From DASSUW01 sp963830725 (GTDB taxonomy: Bacteria; Actinomycetota; Thermoleophilia; Solirubrobacterales; Solirubrobacteraceae): DNA of 64,000 bases. Both the position numbers and the translations under genes were made by a program. The notes under the pieces were generated by a model. It did not search any database, was not told the DNA's origin, and saw nothing but the letters and a program-made list of their open reading frames with translations. Location: contig CAWHNO010000015.1 in the NCBI GenBank assembly GCA_963830725.1, positions 1-64,000 of the forward strand, in the 5' to 3' direction. Shown here piece by piece: positions 28,543-36,963 of this stretch (its first letter is position 1; each line of letters opens with the position of its first letter).

Positions 28543-29289
28543 GTGAGCGCGAGCGTCGACATCCTGCACCCCGAGCGGCCGAAGCGGATCGTGATCGTGG
28601 CGTCGAACCCGGCCGTTTCCGAGCAGACCGGCTGGCCGATCGGCTTCTGGTGGGCGGAGCTCTCGCATCCGTTCCTCGAGTTCACCGAGCACGGTTACGA
28701 GGTCGATGTGGCGAGCCCGGAGGGCGGCGCCCTGCGAGCCGACTCGTGGAGCGACCCGCGCGACAAGTCCGGATACTCGGCCGAGGATCTGATCAGCCTC
28801 GGCTTCATCAACTCGCCCGCGCACACGAGGCTGGTCGAGGAGTCCAAGCCGCTTTCCGCCGTTCACGTCGACGACTACGACGCAGCGCTGCTCGTCGGCG
28901 GCCAGGGCCCGATGTACACGTTCTGGGGCGACGAGCGCGTCCACGCTCTCGTCGCGTCCTTCTACGACGCCGGCAAGGTCACCGCCGTGATCTGCCACGC
29001 GACCTGCGTGCTGCTCCAGACCCGCCTCTCCGACGGCCGCCTGCTCGTCGAAGGCAAGACCTGGACCGGCTTCGCCAACTCCGAAGAGCGCTTCGCGGAC
29101 GACTTCGTCGGACAGAAGATCCAGCCGTTCTGGATCGAGGACGAGGCGAGGAAGCTCGACAACACCAACTTCATCGTCAGCGGGCGGTTCAAGCCGCACG
29201 CCGTGCGCGACGGCAACCTGATCACCGGCCAGCAGCAGTACTCGGGCAGGGCGGCCGCGCGGCTGATGGTCGAGGCGCTGGGGGTCTGA
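28543..29289 (+). CDS. DJ-1/PfpI-family protein (class I amidotransferase-like)
   Basis: 248 residues. Flavodoxin-like fold with nucleophile elbow AVICHATC and typical DAALLVGGQGPMYTFWGD upstream, as in Hsp31/ThiJ-like proteins (deglycase, glyoxalase III or chaperone roles are reported in the family). Conserved PKRIVIVASNPAVSEQTGWPIGFWWAE start. No signal peptide. GTG 28543 is the only good start; the promoter lies directly before it. First gene of a co-directional set continuing with VOC, monooxygenase-like and MBL genes in 1-6 bp or overlapping spacing. Confidence 0.85.
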   Translation: MSASVDILHPERPKRIVIVASNPAVSEQTGWPIGFWWAELSHPFLEFTEHGYEVDVASPEGGALRADSWSDPRDKSGYSAEDLISLGFINSPAHTRLVEESKPLSAVHVDDYDAALLVGGQGPMYTFWGDERVHALVASFYDAGKVTAVICHATCVLLQTRLSDGRLLVEGKTWTGFANSEERFADDFVGQKIQPFWIEDEARKLDNTNFIVSGRFKPHAVRDGNLITGQQQYSGRAAARLMVEALGV

Positions 29290-29294
29290 AGCCG

Positions 29295-29681
29295 ATGCTC
29301 GCGAGCCACCCGATCGACCCGATGATCCTGGCCACCGACCTTGCCGTCGCCAGGGAGTTCTACGGCGACCGGATCGGGCTCGAGATCCTGATCGAAAGCG
29401 ACGACTTCCTGACCTTCGGATGCGGCGGCGACAGCCGCCTCGTCGTCACGCGCAGCTCCACAGGGAGCAGCGAGCCGCAGACCAAGGCCTCGTGGCGAGT
29501 GCACGACCTCGCCGCGGAGGTCGCCGAGCTGCGCTCACGCGGCGTCGAGGTCGAGGAGTACGACGAGCCCGGACTGAAGACCGTCGACGGCATCGCCGAC
29601 GTCGGCTTCGCGCTCTGCGCCTGGATCGTCGATCCACACGGAAACTCGATCGGGCTGCTGCAGTTCAAGGGCCCGCATTGA
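29295..29681 (+). CDS. VOC-family protein
   Basis: 128 residues. Single vicinal-oxygen-chelate unit: MILATDLAVAREFYGDRIGL at the start, WIVDPHGNSIGLLQF at the end, which carries the usual metal-ligand positions. Soluble. Starts 6 bp after the DJ-1 stop, and its TGA overlaps the TTG of the next gene, so it is in the same operon. Substrate unknown; glyoxalase or dioxygenase-type chemistry would fit the DJ-1 neighbour. Confidence 0.8.
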   Translation: MLASHPIDPMILATDLAVAREFYGDRIGLEILIESDDFLTFGCGGDSRLVVTRSSTGSSEPQTKASWRVHDLAAEVAELRSRGVEVEEYDEPGLKTVDGIADVGFALCAWIVDPHGNSIGLLQFKGPH

Positions 29682-30232
29682 CTCCCGTCACCACGGCCGT
29701 GACCCGGCGCGTCAAGCCGGGCCACGAGGCCTCCTACGAGCGGTTCCTCGAGGGGATCATCGCCGCCGCGAGCCGCTTCCCCGGCCATCTCGGCGTCGAG
29801 GTCTTCCGGCCGCAGAGCGCGACAGCCGGCGAATACCGGACCGTCTACCGGTTCGATACCAGCGAGCACCTGCGCGCTTGGCTGGACTCGGACGAGCACG
29901 CGGCCTGGCTCGAGCGCGCCGAACCACACGTGGTCGGCCCCATGCACACCAGCTTCGTGACCGGTCTCGAGACGTGGTTCACCCTGCCGGACCGGCCCGG
30001 GACGGCGCCGCCGCCTCCGCACAAGATGGCGCTGCTCACCTGGATCACGATCTTCCCCCTGATCACGGCGATCGTCGCGGTCACCGGCCCGCTGCTCGAA
30101 GAGCTGCCCCTGGTGCTGAGACTGGGCATCACGACCGCGCTCGCGGTCCCGCTGATGACGTGGATCGTCATGCCACGCGTGACACGCCTCCTGCGCGGAT
30201 GGCTCTACCCGACGAAAGAGAGGACTCCATGA
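29678..30232 (+). CDS. Antibiotic-biosynthesis-monooxygenase-like domain with two membrane helices
   Basis: 184 residues from TTG 29678 (TTGA overlap with the upstream stop). Residues about 1-100 form an ABM-like ferredoxin fold (TRRVKPGHEASYERFLEGIIAAASRFPGHLGVEVFRP). Then two hydrophobic helices (ALLTWITIFPLITAIVAVTGPLL and LGITTALAVPLMTWIVMPRV). This soluble-plus-membrane layout is known for a family of ABM proteins annotated only by domain. Ends in ATGA overlap with the MBL gene. Confidence 0.75.
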   Translation: MTPVTTAVTRRVKPGHEASYERFLEGIIAAASRFPGHLGVEVFRPQSATAGEYRTVYRFDTSEHLRAWLDSDEHAAWLERAEPHVVGPMHTSFVTGLETWFTLPDRPGTAPPPPHKMALLTWITIFPLITAIVAVTGPLLEELPLVLRLGITTALAVPLMTWIVMPRVTRLLRGWLYPTKERTP

Positions 30233-31056
30233 CCGCAACCGTGCACAGGTTCCCGATCGAGCACGAGAGTGCATTCGTGAACGCGTACCTCGTCGAGACG
30301 GCGGCCGGCGTCGTCGCCGTCGACTCGCTGCTGACCGTCTCGGACAGCCGGGCGATGCGGGAGGCGCTCGAGCAGCTCGGCAAGCCGCTGCACGCGGTGC
30401 TGCTCACGCACTCGCATCCGGACCACTACGCGGGTCTCGCGCAGCTCGTCGCCGAGGACGACGTCCCGATCATCGCGCCGCAGGGGGTCATCGACACGAT
30501 CGCGCGCGACGATGCCGCGAAGGACTCGATCGTCGGACCGATGTTCGGCGACGAGTGGCCCAGCACGCGCATCTTCCCGAACACGCCGATCCGCGACGGC
30601 GAAAGCGTGACCTTCGACGGCGTCCCGTTCACGGTGATCGACCTCGGGCCGAGCGAGTCACCCCACGACAGCCCGTGGATCCTCGGAGCCGACGGGGAGA
30701 CCGTCTTCCTCGGCGACCAGATCTACGACCACAAGCACTGCTTCCTGGCGGACGGCTTCCATCGCGAATGGCTCGCGAACATCGAGACGCTGCGCGAGCG
30801 GTTCCCGGCCGACACGACATTCCACATCGGCCACGGCGGACCCGTCGGCGGCGAGATGTGGGACTGGCAGCGCAGCTACATCGAGACGTTCGTCTCCGCC
30901 GTCGGCGAAACGGACTGGGCCGAGCCGGATGCGGCGAAGGCCGCCGTCATCGCGCGCATGAAGGAGTACGAGCCGACCGACGAGCTCCAGTTCCTCATGG
31001 AGCTCAGCATCGAGCCGGTCGCGCAGCAACTGGGCGTCATGAGCGCCCAGCGCTGA
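30229..31056 (+). CDS. MBL-fold metallo-hydrolase
   Basis: 275 residues. Metal motif THSHPDHYAG, Asp in VFLGDQIYDH, His in FHIGHGGPVGG. No signal peptide. Last gene of the LysR-adjacent set; ATGA overlap with the ABM gene. Paralog of the frameshifted gene at 26666-27485, so the LysR gene is flanked by two related hydrolases on opposite strands. Substrate unknown (lactone or thioester are possible). Confidence 0.85.
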   Translation: MTATVHRFPIEHESAFVNAYLVETAAGVVAVDSLLTVSDSRAMREALEQLGKPLHAVLLTHSHPDHYAGLAQLVAEDDVPIIAPQGVIDTIARDDAAKDSIVGPMFGDEWPSTRIFPNTPIRDGESVTFDGVPFTVIDLGPSESPHDSPWILGADGETVFLGDQIYDHKHCFLADGFHREWLANIETLRERFPADTTFHIGHGGPVGGEMWDWQRSYIETFVSAVGETDWAEPDAAKAAVIARMKEYEPTDELQFLMELSIEPVAQQLGVMSAQR

Positions 31057-31081
31057 CCGCGTGTGGCCTCGATGTCGAGCG

Positions 31082-31483
31082 TCAGGCGGGCCGTCCGGCG
31101 AGCCGCAGCACGGTGTTGAGCGATGGCTCGGGCCCGGGCCAGTGCTCGCGGATCAGGTTCGTGCCGGCGGCGCGGAGGACGGCGCGGAGCACGAGCGCGA
31201 CGATGATCGCGTCGTCGAGTTGGCCGGCGATGGGGATGAAGTCCGGGACGAGGTCGAACGGCATCGCGAGGTAGCCGACGAGGGCGAGCAGGAGCAGCCT
31301 GCGAGTGCGGGAGACGCGGGGGTCGGAGAGCAGCCGGCGGAAGAGCACGATGCAGTCGGGGACGAAGCGGGCCAACGCGCGGGCGTCAGCGGTGCGCCCG
31401 ACCACGACGAGCACCGCGACGAGAGCAGCGTAGGCGAGCAGCAGCGCTCCGAGTCCGATCAAGGCCGATTGCCAGGCGGTCAT
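31082..31483 (-). CDS. DUF1232 (YkvA-like) membrane protein
   Basis: 133 residues. A membrane helix near the start (ALIGLGALLLAYAALVAVLVVV), then the DUF1232 core LLLLALVGYLAMPFDLVPDFIPIAGQLDDAIIVALVLRAVLR, whose PFDLVPDFIP motif is diagnostic. Function of the family is not known. ATG 31483 overlaps the stop of the small upstream frame by 4 bp (ATGA). Confidence 0.8.
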   Translation of the reverse strand: MTAWQSALIGLGALLLAYAALVAVLVVVGRTADARALARFVPDCIVLFRRLLSDPRVSRTRRLLLLALVGYLAMPFDLVPDFIPIAGQLDDAIIVALVLRAVLRAAGTNLIREHWPGPEPSLNTVLRLAGRPA

Positions 31484-31599
31484 TCGCGTGCCCTGAGCGA
31501 GTTGGCGAGCGCTGCGATTACCAGGACGGCGAGGGCCAGTCCGCCGCCGGTTTCCCATGCGCTTTCCGACAGTGAAGCGCGAATGAGTACGGCGAGCAT
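31480..31599 (-). CDS. Possible small two-helix membrane protein
   Basis: From ATG 31599: MLAVLIRASLSESAWETGGG then LALAVLVIAALANSLRARE, 39 residues with two hydrophobic stretches. The frame is open further up, so a non-ATG start could add about 10 residues (WTVPLGVASAL). It ends in ATGA overlap with the DUF1232 gene, which supports it being translated. No function can be given. Confidence 0.4.
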   Translation of the reverse strand: MLAVLIRASLSESAWETGGGLALAVLVIAALANSLRARE

Positions 31600-31663
31600 G
31601 AGGGCGGAGGCTACGCCGAGTGGGACGGTCCAGGTCTCGCCAGCGAGCGGTCGCCCGCCTTTC

Positions 31664-32665
31664 CTATCGCAGCGTCCGCGGCAGTCCGAGCTGCGGGAAG
31701 ACGCTGGTGTCGCCGAACCAGGTGATCGCGGATATCCGGTCGCTCTCGAGCGTGAGGACGAACAACGCGTACGCCCGCGCGATCTCCGCTTGTGCACCGG
31801 GCAGGTAGCACCCGAACGCCGGCTGGCCGTTCGCACGCGTCGGCACCAGCCGCAGCAGCGCGCCCCGCCGGACCTCGCGGTCGCGTAGGAACACGCGGAT
31901 CGCATTGGGCCCCTGGTACTCCCATGGCTCGGGCGGCATGGTCACCCAGGCGTCGTCGGTGAGCAGCGCGACCATGGCGTCGATGTCGCCCGCCTCGACC
32001 GCGTCGGCGAAGCGGCCGACGACGTCGCGCTCGAGCCTGGAGTTCGGGAGCGGCGCGCGTTCGCGTCCGGCGGCGGGCAGGCGGGACTCGAACGCGGCAC
32101 GCGCGCGGCGCAGGAGACTGTTGACCGAGGTGGCTGTGCTATCGAGCATCTCGGCGACCTCCTCGGCGCGGAAGCCGAGCACGTCGCGCAGCACGAGCAC
32201 CGCGCGCTGCTGAGGCGGGAGGTGCTGAAGGCCGACGATGAACGCCAGCGCAATCGCCTCCTTGGTCTCGTAGCGCGCCTCGGGTCCGGGAGCTTCGTCC
32301 GGGATGCCCTCGAGCAGGACGTCGGGGTAGGGCTCGAGCCAGATCGGCTCGGCCCGGCGCGTCGGCTCAGGCATCTCGGTCATCCGCGGCAAGTCTTCCG
32401 GGCGGCGCCGGCTCGCACGGAGGGCATCCAGCGACCGATTGGTGGCGATCCGGTACAGCCAGGCCCGGACCGACGCGCGTTCCTCGAACCGTTCAAGGCC
32501 GCGCCACGCGGCGAGCAGCGTCTCTTGGAGCAGGTCCTCGGCGTCCTGCGCCGAGCCGACGATCCGGTAGACGTGCAGCTGGAGCTCACGCCGGTAGGGG
32601 TCGGTCAGCTCGCGGAACGCGTCCTCGTCACCGGCGCGCGCGCGGGCGAGGGTCTGCTCGGTCAC
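31664..32665 (-). CDS. ECF sigma factor with SnoaL-like tail (SigX5/TIGR02960 type), copy 1
   Basis: About 333 residues from GTG 32665; an ATG at 32707 is in frame. Sigma region 2 (DAFRELTDPYRRELQLHVYRIVGSAQDAEDLLQETLLAAWRGL), sigma region 4 (LPPQQRAVLVLRDVLGFRAEEVAEMLDSTATSVNSLLRRAR) and a SnoaL/NTF2-like C-terminal domain (about 200-330), which in this group takes the place of a separate anti-sigma factor and may sense a ligand. Divergent from the MFS gene at 32774. Two paralogs lie at 35.9 and 51.6 kb. Confidence 0.9.
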   Translation of the reverse strand: MTEQTLARARAGDEDAFRELTDPYRRELQLHVYRIVGSAQDAEDLLQETLLAAWRGLERFEERASVRAWLYRIATNRSLDALRASRRRPEDLPRMTEMPEPTRRAEPIWLEPYPDVLLEGIPDEAPGPEARYETKEAIALAFIVGLQHLPPQQRAVLVLRDVLGFRAEEVAEMLDSTATSVNSLLRRARAAFESRLPAAGRERAPLPNSRLERDVVGRFADAVEAGDIDAMVALLTDDAWVTMPPEPWEYQGPNAIRVFLRDREVRRGALLRLVPTRANGQPAFGCYLPGAQAEIARAYALFVLTLESDRISAITWFGDTSVFPQLGLPRTLR

Positions 32666-32773
32666 GTTCGGATTCTCGCAGCGGCTCGTCGTTTCACCCG
32701 CATCCAAGTAATGACGTCTCGCGGGCTCGAAATTCGCCGCCGAGTTTTCGTCCAGGCGGACGCCTCAACGGGC

Positions 32774-33424
32774 ATGACACAGAACGTTCCCGATCCGCGC
32801 CGCTGGTGGGCGCTTGCGCTCCTCTGCGGCGCCTTCTTCATGGTCATCCTCGACGCCACGATCGTGCTCGTGGCGCTGCCCTCGATCCAGGCGGACCTCG
32901 GCTTCTCGGAGCAGGGCCTGCAGTGGGTGCTGAGCGCCTACGCGCTCACCTTCGGCGGCCTGCTCTTGCTCGGAGGACGGGCGGCCGACCTGCTCGGGCG
33001 CCGGCGCGTGTTCATGGCCGGTGTCCTGTTCTTCACGGCGGCGTCGCTGTTGTGCGGGCTCGCGTGGTCGCCGGCGGCGCTGCTTGCGGCCCGCGTGATC
33101 CAGGGCGTCGGCGCCGCGATCATGACCCCGACCGCGCTGTCCGGGCTCGCCTCGGGCCTGAGCAACACCGCCCTCCAGATCGGCGGAGCGCTCGGCGTCG
33201 CCATCGCCACGACGGTCGCCGTCTCCCGCTCCGAGCACTACCTGGCCGCCAACGAAGGCGCGAACCCGCTCCTCGTGCTCAACGAGGGCCTCCAGTCCGC
33301 CTTCCTGGCCGTCGTCGTGCTGGCCGGAATCGGCGTCGCGCTCGCGCTCCTGCTCCCCGGCCGGCCCCGGACAGCACGGCAGCAGCACCTGGATCCGGCC
33401 CCGGCGACCAGTGCCCGGGGCTGA
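32774..33424 (+). pseudogene. MFS drug exporter (DHA2 type) with large internal in-frame deletion
   Basis: 216 residues, where 14-helix DHA2 exporters have close to 480-500. The first four helices are normal (WWALALLCGAFFMVILDATIVLVALPSIQADLGFS, the motif GGRAADLLGRRRVFMAG, AARVIQGVGAAIMTPTAL). The chain then jumps directly to SGLASGLSNTALQIGGALGVAIATTVA, a segment that lies near helix 11-13 of full proteins, and to the last helix (FLAVVVLAGIGVALALLLPG). About 260 residues are missing without a frameshift. Unlikely to transport. ATG with ACGGGC upstream, no strong ribosome binding site. Followed by the DHFR-like gene 28 bp later. Confidence 0.7.
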
Positions 33425-33451
33425 GACAGCACCAACGAAAGGAGAACCGAA

Positions 33452-34102
33452 ATGGGAAAGATCGTCATCAGCGAGAACGTCTCGCTCGACGGAGTCATCG
33501 AGGACCCGACCGGTGCCGAGGGCTTGAGCGTCGGCGGCTGGTTCTGGGAGACCGATCGCGGCGAGGACGGCGAGACGTTCACGCTCGACAAGGCGCTGGG
33601 CACCGAGGCCCTGCTGCTGGGTCGGCGGAGCTACGAGTTCTTCGCCGCGACGTGGCCGTCCCGAAGTGGCGAGTTGGCGGACAGGTTGAACAGCCTGCCC
33701 AAGTACGTCGTGTCCTCGACCCTCGAGGATCCCGACTGGAACAACTCGACGGTACTGAAGGGCGACGTGGTCGACGAGGTCGCGAAGCTGAAGCAGGAGC
33801 TCGACGGGGAGATCGTCGTCCTCGGCAGCCCCCGGCTCGCCCGCACGCTGATCGAGCACGACCTCGTCGACGAGCTGCGGCTGATGGTCTACCCGGTCGT
33901 GCTCGGGGCCGGCGCGCGCCTGTTCGGCGAGACCAGCGACAAGAAGCCCATGCGCCTCGTCGACACGCAGACCGTCGGTGACGGCATCGCCATCCTCACC
34001 TACGAGCCCGTCCGAGACGCCGAGCGGGCGTCGGACGGCGCCGGCCTTCAGGACAAGCGCGCGGCCGCTCTCCGCCAGGCGGGCATCCGGGAGAGCGCCT
34101 AG
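33452..34102 (+). CDS. Dihydrofolate-reductase-like (RibD C-terminal) family protein
   Basis: 216 residues. MGKIVISENVSLDGVIEDP is the characteristic opening of this family; GRRSYEFFAATWP, KYVVSSTL, GEIVVLGSPRLARTLIEHDLVDELRLMVYPVVLGAGARLF complete the NADPH-binding fold. Not a housekeeping folate reductase; such stand-alone RibD-like proteins have unknown substrates. AAGGAG ribosome binding site at 33439-33444. C-terminal 40 residues are an unusual charged extension (RDAERASDGAGLQDKRAAALRQ). Same direction as the deleted MFS gene. Confidence 0.85.
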   Translation: MGKIVISENVSLDGVIEDPTGAEGLSVGGWFWETDRGEDGETFTLDKALGTEALLLGRRSYEFFAATWPSRSGELADRLNSLPKYVVSSTLEDPDWNNSTVLKGDVVDEVAKLKQELDGEIVVLGSPRLARTLIEHDLVDELRLMVYPVVLGAGARLFGETSDKKPMRLVDTQTVGDGIAILTYEPVRDAERASDGAGLQDKRAAALRQAGIRESA

Positions 34103-34200
34103 CCGAACCCGCGCGCCGGTCACATTCGTCCAAGACGGAGCCCGGGAGGGCTCCTAGCGTTCGGGCGAGTACTTCGATAACCGACGAAACGGATACCGCG

Positions 34201-34599
34201 ATGGCGGAACAGGAAGCGACGATGAACGAGGCGGAGCGGACGACGGCGCCCACGATCGCGAGGACGGTGCCGAACATCAGGACAGACCGTCCTGCCGAGA
34301 CGCGCGATTTCTTCACGCGGTTGCTCGGCTGCGAGGTGGCCATGGACCTGGGCTGGGTCGTGACCGTCGCATCGCCGACCAACCCCTCGGCCCAGGTGAC
34401 GATCGTCGGCAACGACGACCCCGCCGCGCCCGGCATCTCGATCGAGGTCGATGACGTCGACGCGATCCACGCCAGGGCGGCGGAGCTGGGCCTCGAGATC
34501 TCCTATCCCCTGCGCGACGAGGAGTGGGGCGTTCGGCGCTTCATGCTCCGCGAGCCGAGCGGCACGACCGTGAACATCCTCTCCCACCGCTCCGGCTGA
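34201..34599 (+). CDS. VOC-family protein
   Basis: 132 residues (ATG 34201, ATG 34222 also possible). One VOC unit: VPNIRTDRPAETRDFFTRLLGCEVAMD and RRFMLREPSGTTVNILSH. It lacks clear metal-binding His/Glu at one of the usual places, so it may be a binding protein rather than an enzyme. A TAGCGT at 34155-34160 may be the -10 element. Confidence 0.75.
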   Translation: MAEQEATMNEAERTTAPTIARTVPNIRTDRPAETRDFFTRLLGCEVAMDLGWVVTVASPTNPSAQVTIVGNDDPAAPGISIEVDDVDAIHARAAELGLEISYPLRDEEWGVRRFMLREPSGTTVNILSHRSG

Positions 34600-34632
34600 C
34601 CTCGGACGCGGCGCAGCCGGAGGGGTCGCCGC

Positions 34633-35217
34633 TCAGGCGAGCAGCTTCACCCAGGCCGTCGTCAGGGCATCGAGGACCGCGCGGCGCGAGACCGCCGCCT
34701 CCTCGATCCACCACAGGACCAGTGCGGCCATTCCCATGCTCATCAGCTCGGCGAGCGGCTCGAGCTCGCGTCGCGGTACCGGCGTCGCGGCGAGCGAGCG
34801 GATCAGCTCAACGAGCACGGCGCGCGCTCGCGCGTGCACCTCTCGTCGGCGCGCGGCGATCTCCGCGCCGCCGCCGGTGTCGCGAAACAGCATCTTCCAG
34901 GCATAGGGGCGGGCTTCCACGTAGTCGAGCCAGAGCTTGAGCACGGTGCGTAGGCGCTCCTCGGTGCTGCCCTGCGCGGGGATCGAAGCGACGAAGCCGG
35001 CGAGGTCGTCGCGGTGGCGGTCGAGCAGCGCGAGGTAGAGGTCGCGCTTGGCGTCGAAATGCCGGTAGACGATCGGCTTCGTCACCCCGGCGGCAGCCGC
35101 GATGTCATCGAGGCGCGTCGCCTCGTAACCGTGCTCGCCGAACAGCCGTCCCGCCGCCTCGATGATCGTGGCACGCCGCTCGGCGAGCGGAAGGCGTTGT
35201 CGTGGCCTCGCGCACAT
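34633..35217 (-). CDS. TetR-family repressor
   Basis: About 194 residues from ATG 35217. N-terminal helix-turn-helix (RRATIIEAAGRLFGEHGYEATRLDDIAAAAGVTKPIVYRHFDAKRDLYLALL), then a ligand-binding helical domain. A perfect inverted repeat touches the start codon and lies in the gap to the divergent cupin gene, so it probably represses both itself and the cupin. An ATG at 35226 would place the start inside the operator, so I prefer 35217. Confidence 0.85.
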   Translation of the reverse strand: MCARPRQRLPLAERRATIIEAAGRLFGEHGYEATRLDDIAAAAGVTKPIVYRHFDAKRDLYLALLDRHRDDLAGFVASIPAQGSTEERLRTVLKLWLDYVEARPYAWKMLFRDTGGGAEIAARRREVHARARAVLVELIRSLAATPVPRRELEPLAELMSMGMAALVLWWIEEAAVSRRAVLDALTTAWVKLLA

Positions 35218-35233
35218 GTTACCCATAGGTAAC
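35218..35233. promoter_or_regulatory. TetR operator, palindrome
   Basis: GTTACC-CATA-GGTAAC, perfect 6-bp arms with 4-bp spacer, in the 62-bp gap between the divergent TetR and cupin genes. It is AT-rich against the 70% GC surroundings. Form and place fit autoregulated TetR systems. Confidence 0.6.
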
Positions 35234-35279
35234 TTAGCTGATATGGTGGACGGTGGTGACAGATCAGAAGGAGCATTCG

Positions 35280-35855
35280 ATGACGAACGCAAGGACCCAG
35301 ACGACGACGCCCGAGGCGATCCGCGCCGAAGAGGCGATCCTCAGCCGGGACCGCGGTGAGGTCGAGGACCCGATCCACCGGGTCTCGTACAGCTTCCGCC
35401 ACGAGGGCTCAGACCTCTGGATCTACACCTGGCTCCAGGACGGGGGTCACCTGCCCGAGCACTACCACCCCTCCCTCGAGGAGCGCTGGGAGACGCTGGA
35501 GGGCTCAGCACGGGTCAAGCTCGACGGCACCTGGCGCGATCTCGTGCCCGCCGACGGGCCGATCCTCGTCGCGCGCGGCGTTCGCCACGAGCTCAAGAAC
35601 GAGAGCGGCCGGCTCGCCAGGATGCGGACCAGGGTCACGCCGGCCGGCCGGCTCGAGGAGTTCCTCACCGAGAGCGCCGGCGCGGCGCGCGAGGGCCTGT
35701 ACAACGCCCGCAACCTGCCGACCGGCTTCCGCGGCGCGACCTGGATCGCCGAGTTCGCCTTGCGGTTCCGAGAAGAGACGGTGATGACCTCGCCCCCGCC
35801 TGCGGTACAGCGGCTCGTGCTTCCGTTGCTGGCGCGGTTCGCCCGGAGGTCGTGA
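35280..35855 (+). CDS. Cupin-domain protein, TetR-controlled
   Basis: 191 residues. Cupin motif 1 HLPEHYHPSLEERWETLEG (His, His, Glu ligands) and motif 2 with His in ARGVRHELKNES; a metal-binding small barrel. C-terminal helix (MTSPPPAVQRLVLPLLARFARR) is hydrophobic and basic, possibly membrane-associated. AGAAGGAG ribosome binding site. Divergent from TetR with shared operator. Function unknown; perhaps detoxification or ligand sensing. Confidence 0.8.
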   Translation: MTNARTQTTTPEAIRAEEAILSRDRGEVEDPIHRVSYSFRHEGSDLWIYTWLQDGGHLPEHYHPSLEERWETLEGSARVKLDGTWRDLVPADGPILVARGVRHELKNESGRLARMRTRVTPAGRLEEFLTESAGAAREGLYNARNLPTGFRGATWIAEFALRFREETVMTSPPPAVQRLVLPLLARFARRS

Positions 35856-35913
35856 CCGCCCCAGCCCTCGGGATTCAGGCGCGCGCACCCAGAGCTCCGT
35901 CGCTGCCGGCCCT

Positions 35914-36948
35914 TCATCTGCCCGACCGCGCGGGAAGCGCGCGGGGCAGACCGAAGCGGGGAAAGAGGCCCGGCGTCATGAATGCGGTCATCGTCTTGAC
36001 GCGGGTGCCCTCCACGGTGAGCACTTCGAGAGCCTCTGCGACAAAGCGGTGCTCCTCCTCGTTCCATCGGTAGGCGGCGTCCGCCAGTTGGCCGTTCGCC
36101 CGGAGCGCCATGTAGCGATGCGCGGGCTCGGCGGCGAACGCCGCGATGACGTCGCGGCCGCGCCACCACCTCGCATACGGCGGCATCGCGAACGTCGCAT
36201 CCTCGGCGAGCAGCGCCACCAGCGCGGTGATGTCTCCACGTTCCCAGGCGTCCAGGTAGCGCTCCACGATCCTGCGAACGGACGCGTCGCCGAGCGAGCG
36301 CAAGGTCGCCTGCTGGCTCTGCTCTGGAAGCCGCTCATCGGCCGATCTGCGCGCGCGTTGGAGGGCGCTGTTCACCGAGGCGACCGTAGTGTCGAGCTGG
36401 TCGGCGACCTCGCTCGCGGAGAACCCGAGCACGTCCCGCAGGATCAGCACCGCGCGCTGGCGCGCCGGGAGATGCTGCAGCGCCGCGATGAACGCGAGCT
36501 CCACGGCCTCGCGCCGTTCGTAGCGAGCCGCGGGGGCGGCATAGCCATCCTCCAGGCCCATCTCGACGTCGGGGTAGGGCTCGACCCAGACCGACTCGGC
36601 GAGCGGTGCGCCGGGATCGTCGCCGGGCGCCGACGGAGACCCATGGTCGATCGGAAGCAGCCGTTTGCGCCGCCGCGCGATCGCGTCGAGGCAGACGTTG
36701 CTCGCGATCTTGTACAGCCACGCCCGCACCAGGCCTGGCCCACCGAAACGGGGCAAGGCCTGCCAAGCCCGGAGCAGCGTCTCCTGGAGCGCGTCGTCGG
36801 CGTCATGCAGCGAGCCGAGCATCCGATAGCAGTGCGCGTGAAGGTCCGCCCGGTGTGGCTCGACCAGCCGGCGAAACGCGCTTTCGTCGCCGTGCGGCGA
36901 TGAGTTCCGCGGCACGCCTCGGTTTGTACCTGCAGAGTCCCATTTCAC
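35914..36948 (-). CDS. ECF sigma factor with SnoaL-like tail (SigX5 type), copy 2
   Basis: 344 residues. Region 2 (DESAFRRLVEPHRADLHAHCYRMLGSLHDADDALQETLLRAWQAL), region 4 (LPARQRAVLILRDVLGFSASEVADQLDTTVASVNSALQRAR), SnoaL-like C-terminal half (VERYLDAWERGDITALVALLAEDATFAMPP). The start may be a little downstream of 36948, since the first 17 residues are not conserved. Divergent from the DUF1579 gene with a gap of 15 bp. Confidence 0.9.
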   Translation of the reverse strand: MKWDSAGTNRGVPRNSSPHGDESAFRRLVEPHRADLHAHCYRMLGSLHDADDALQETLLRAWQALPRFGGPGLVRAWLYKIASNVCLDAIARRRKRLLPIDHGSPSAPGDDPGAPLAESVWVEPYPDVEMGLEDGYAAPAARYERREAVELAFIAALQHLPARQRAVLILRDVLGFSASEVADQLDTTVASVNSALQRARRSADERLPEQSQQATLRSLGDASVRRIVERYLDAWERGDITALVALLAEDATFAMPPYARWWRGRDVIAAFAAEPAHRYMALRANGQLADAAYRWNEEEHRFVAEALEVLTVEGTRVKTMTAFMTPGLFPRFGLPRALPARSGR

Positions 36949-36963
36949 CTAGGAGGCCGAACC

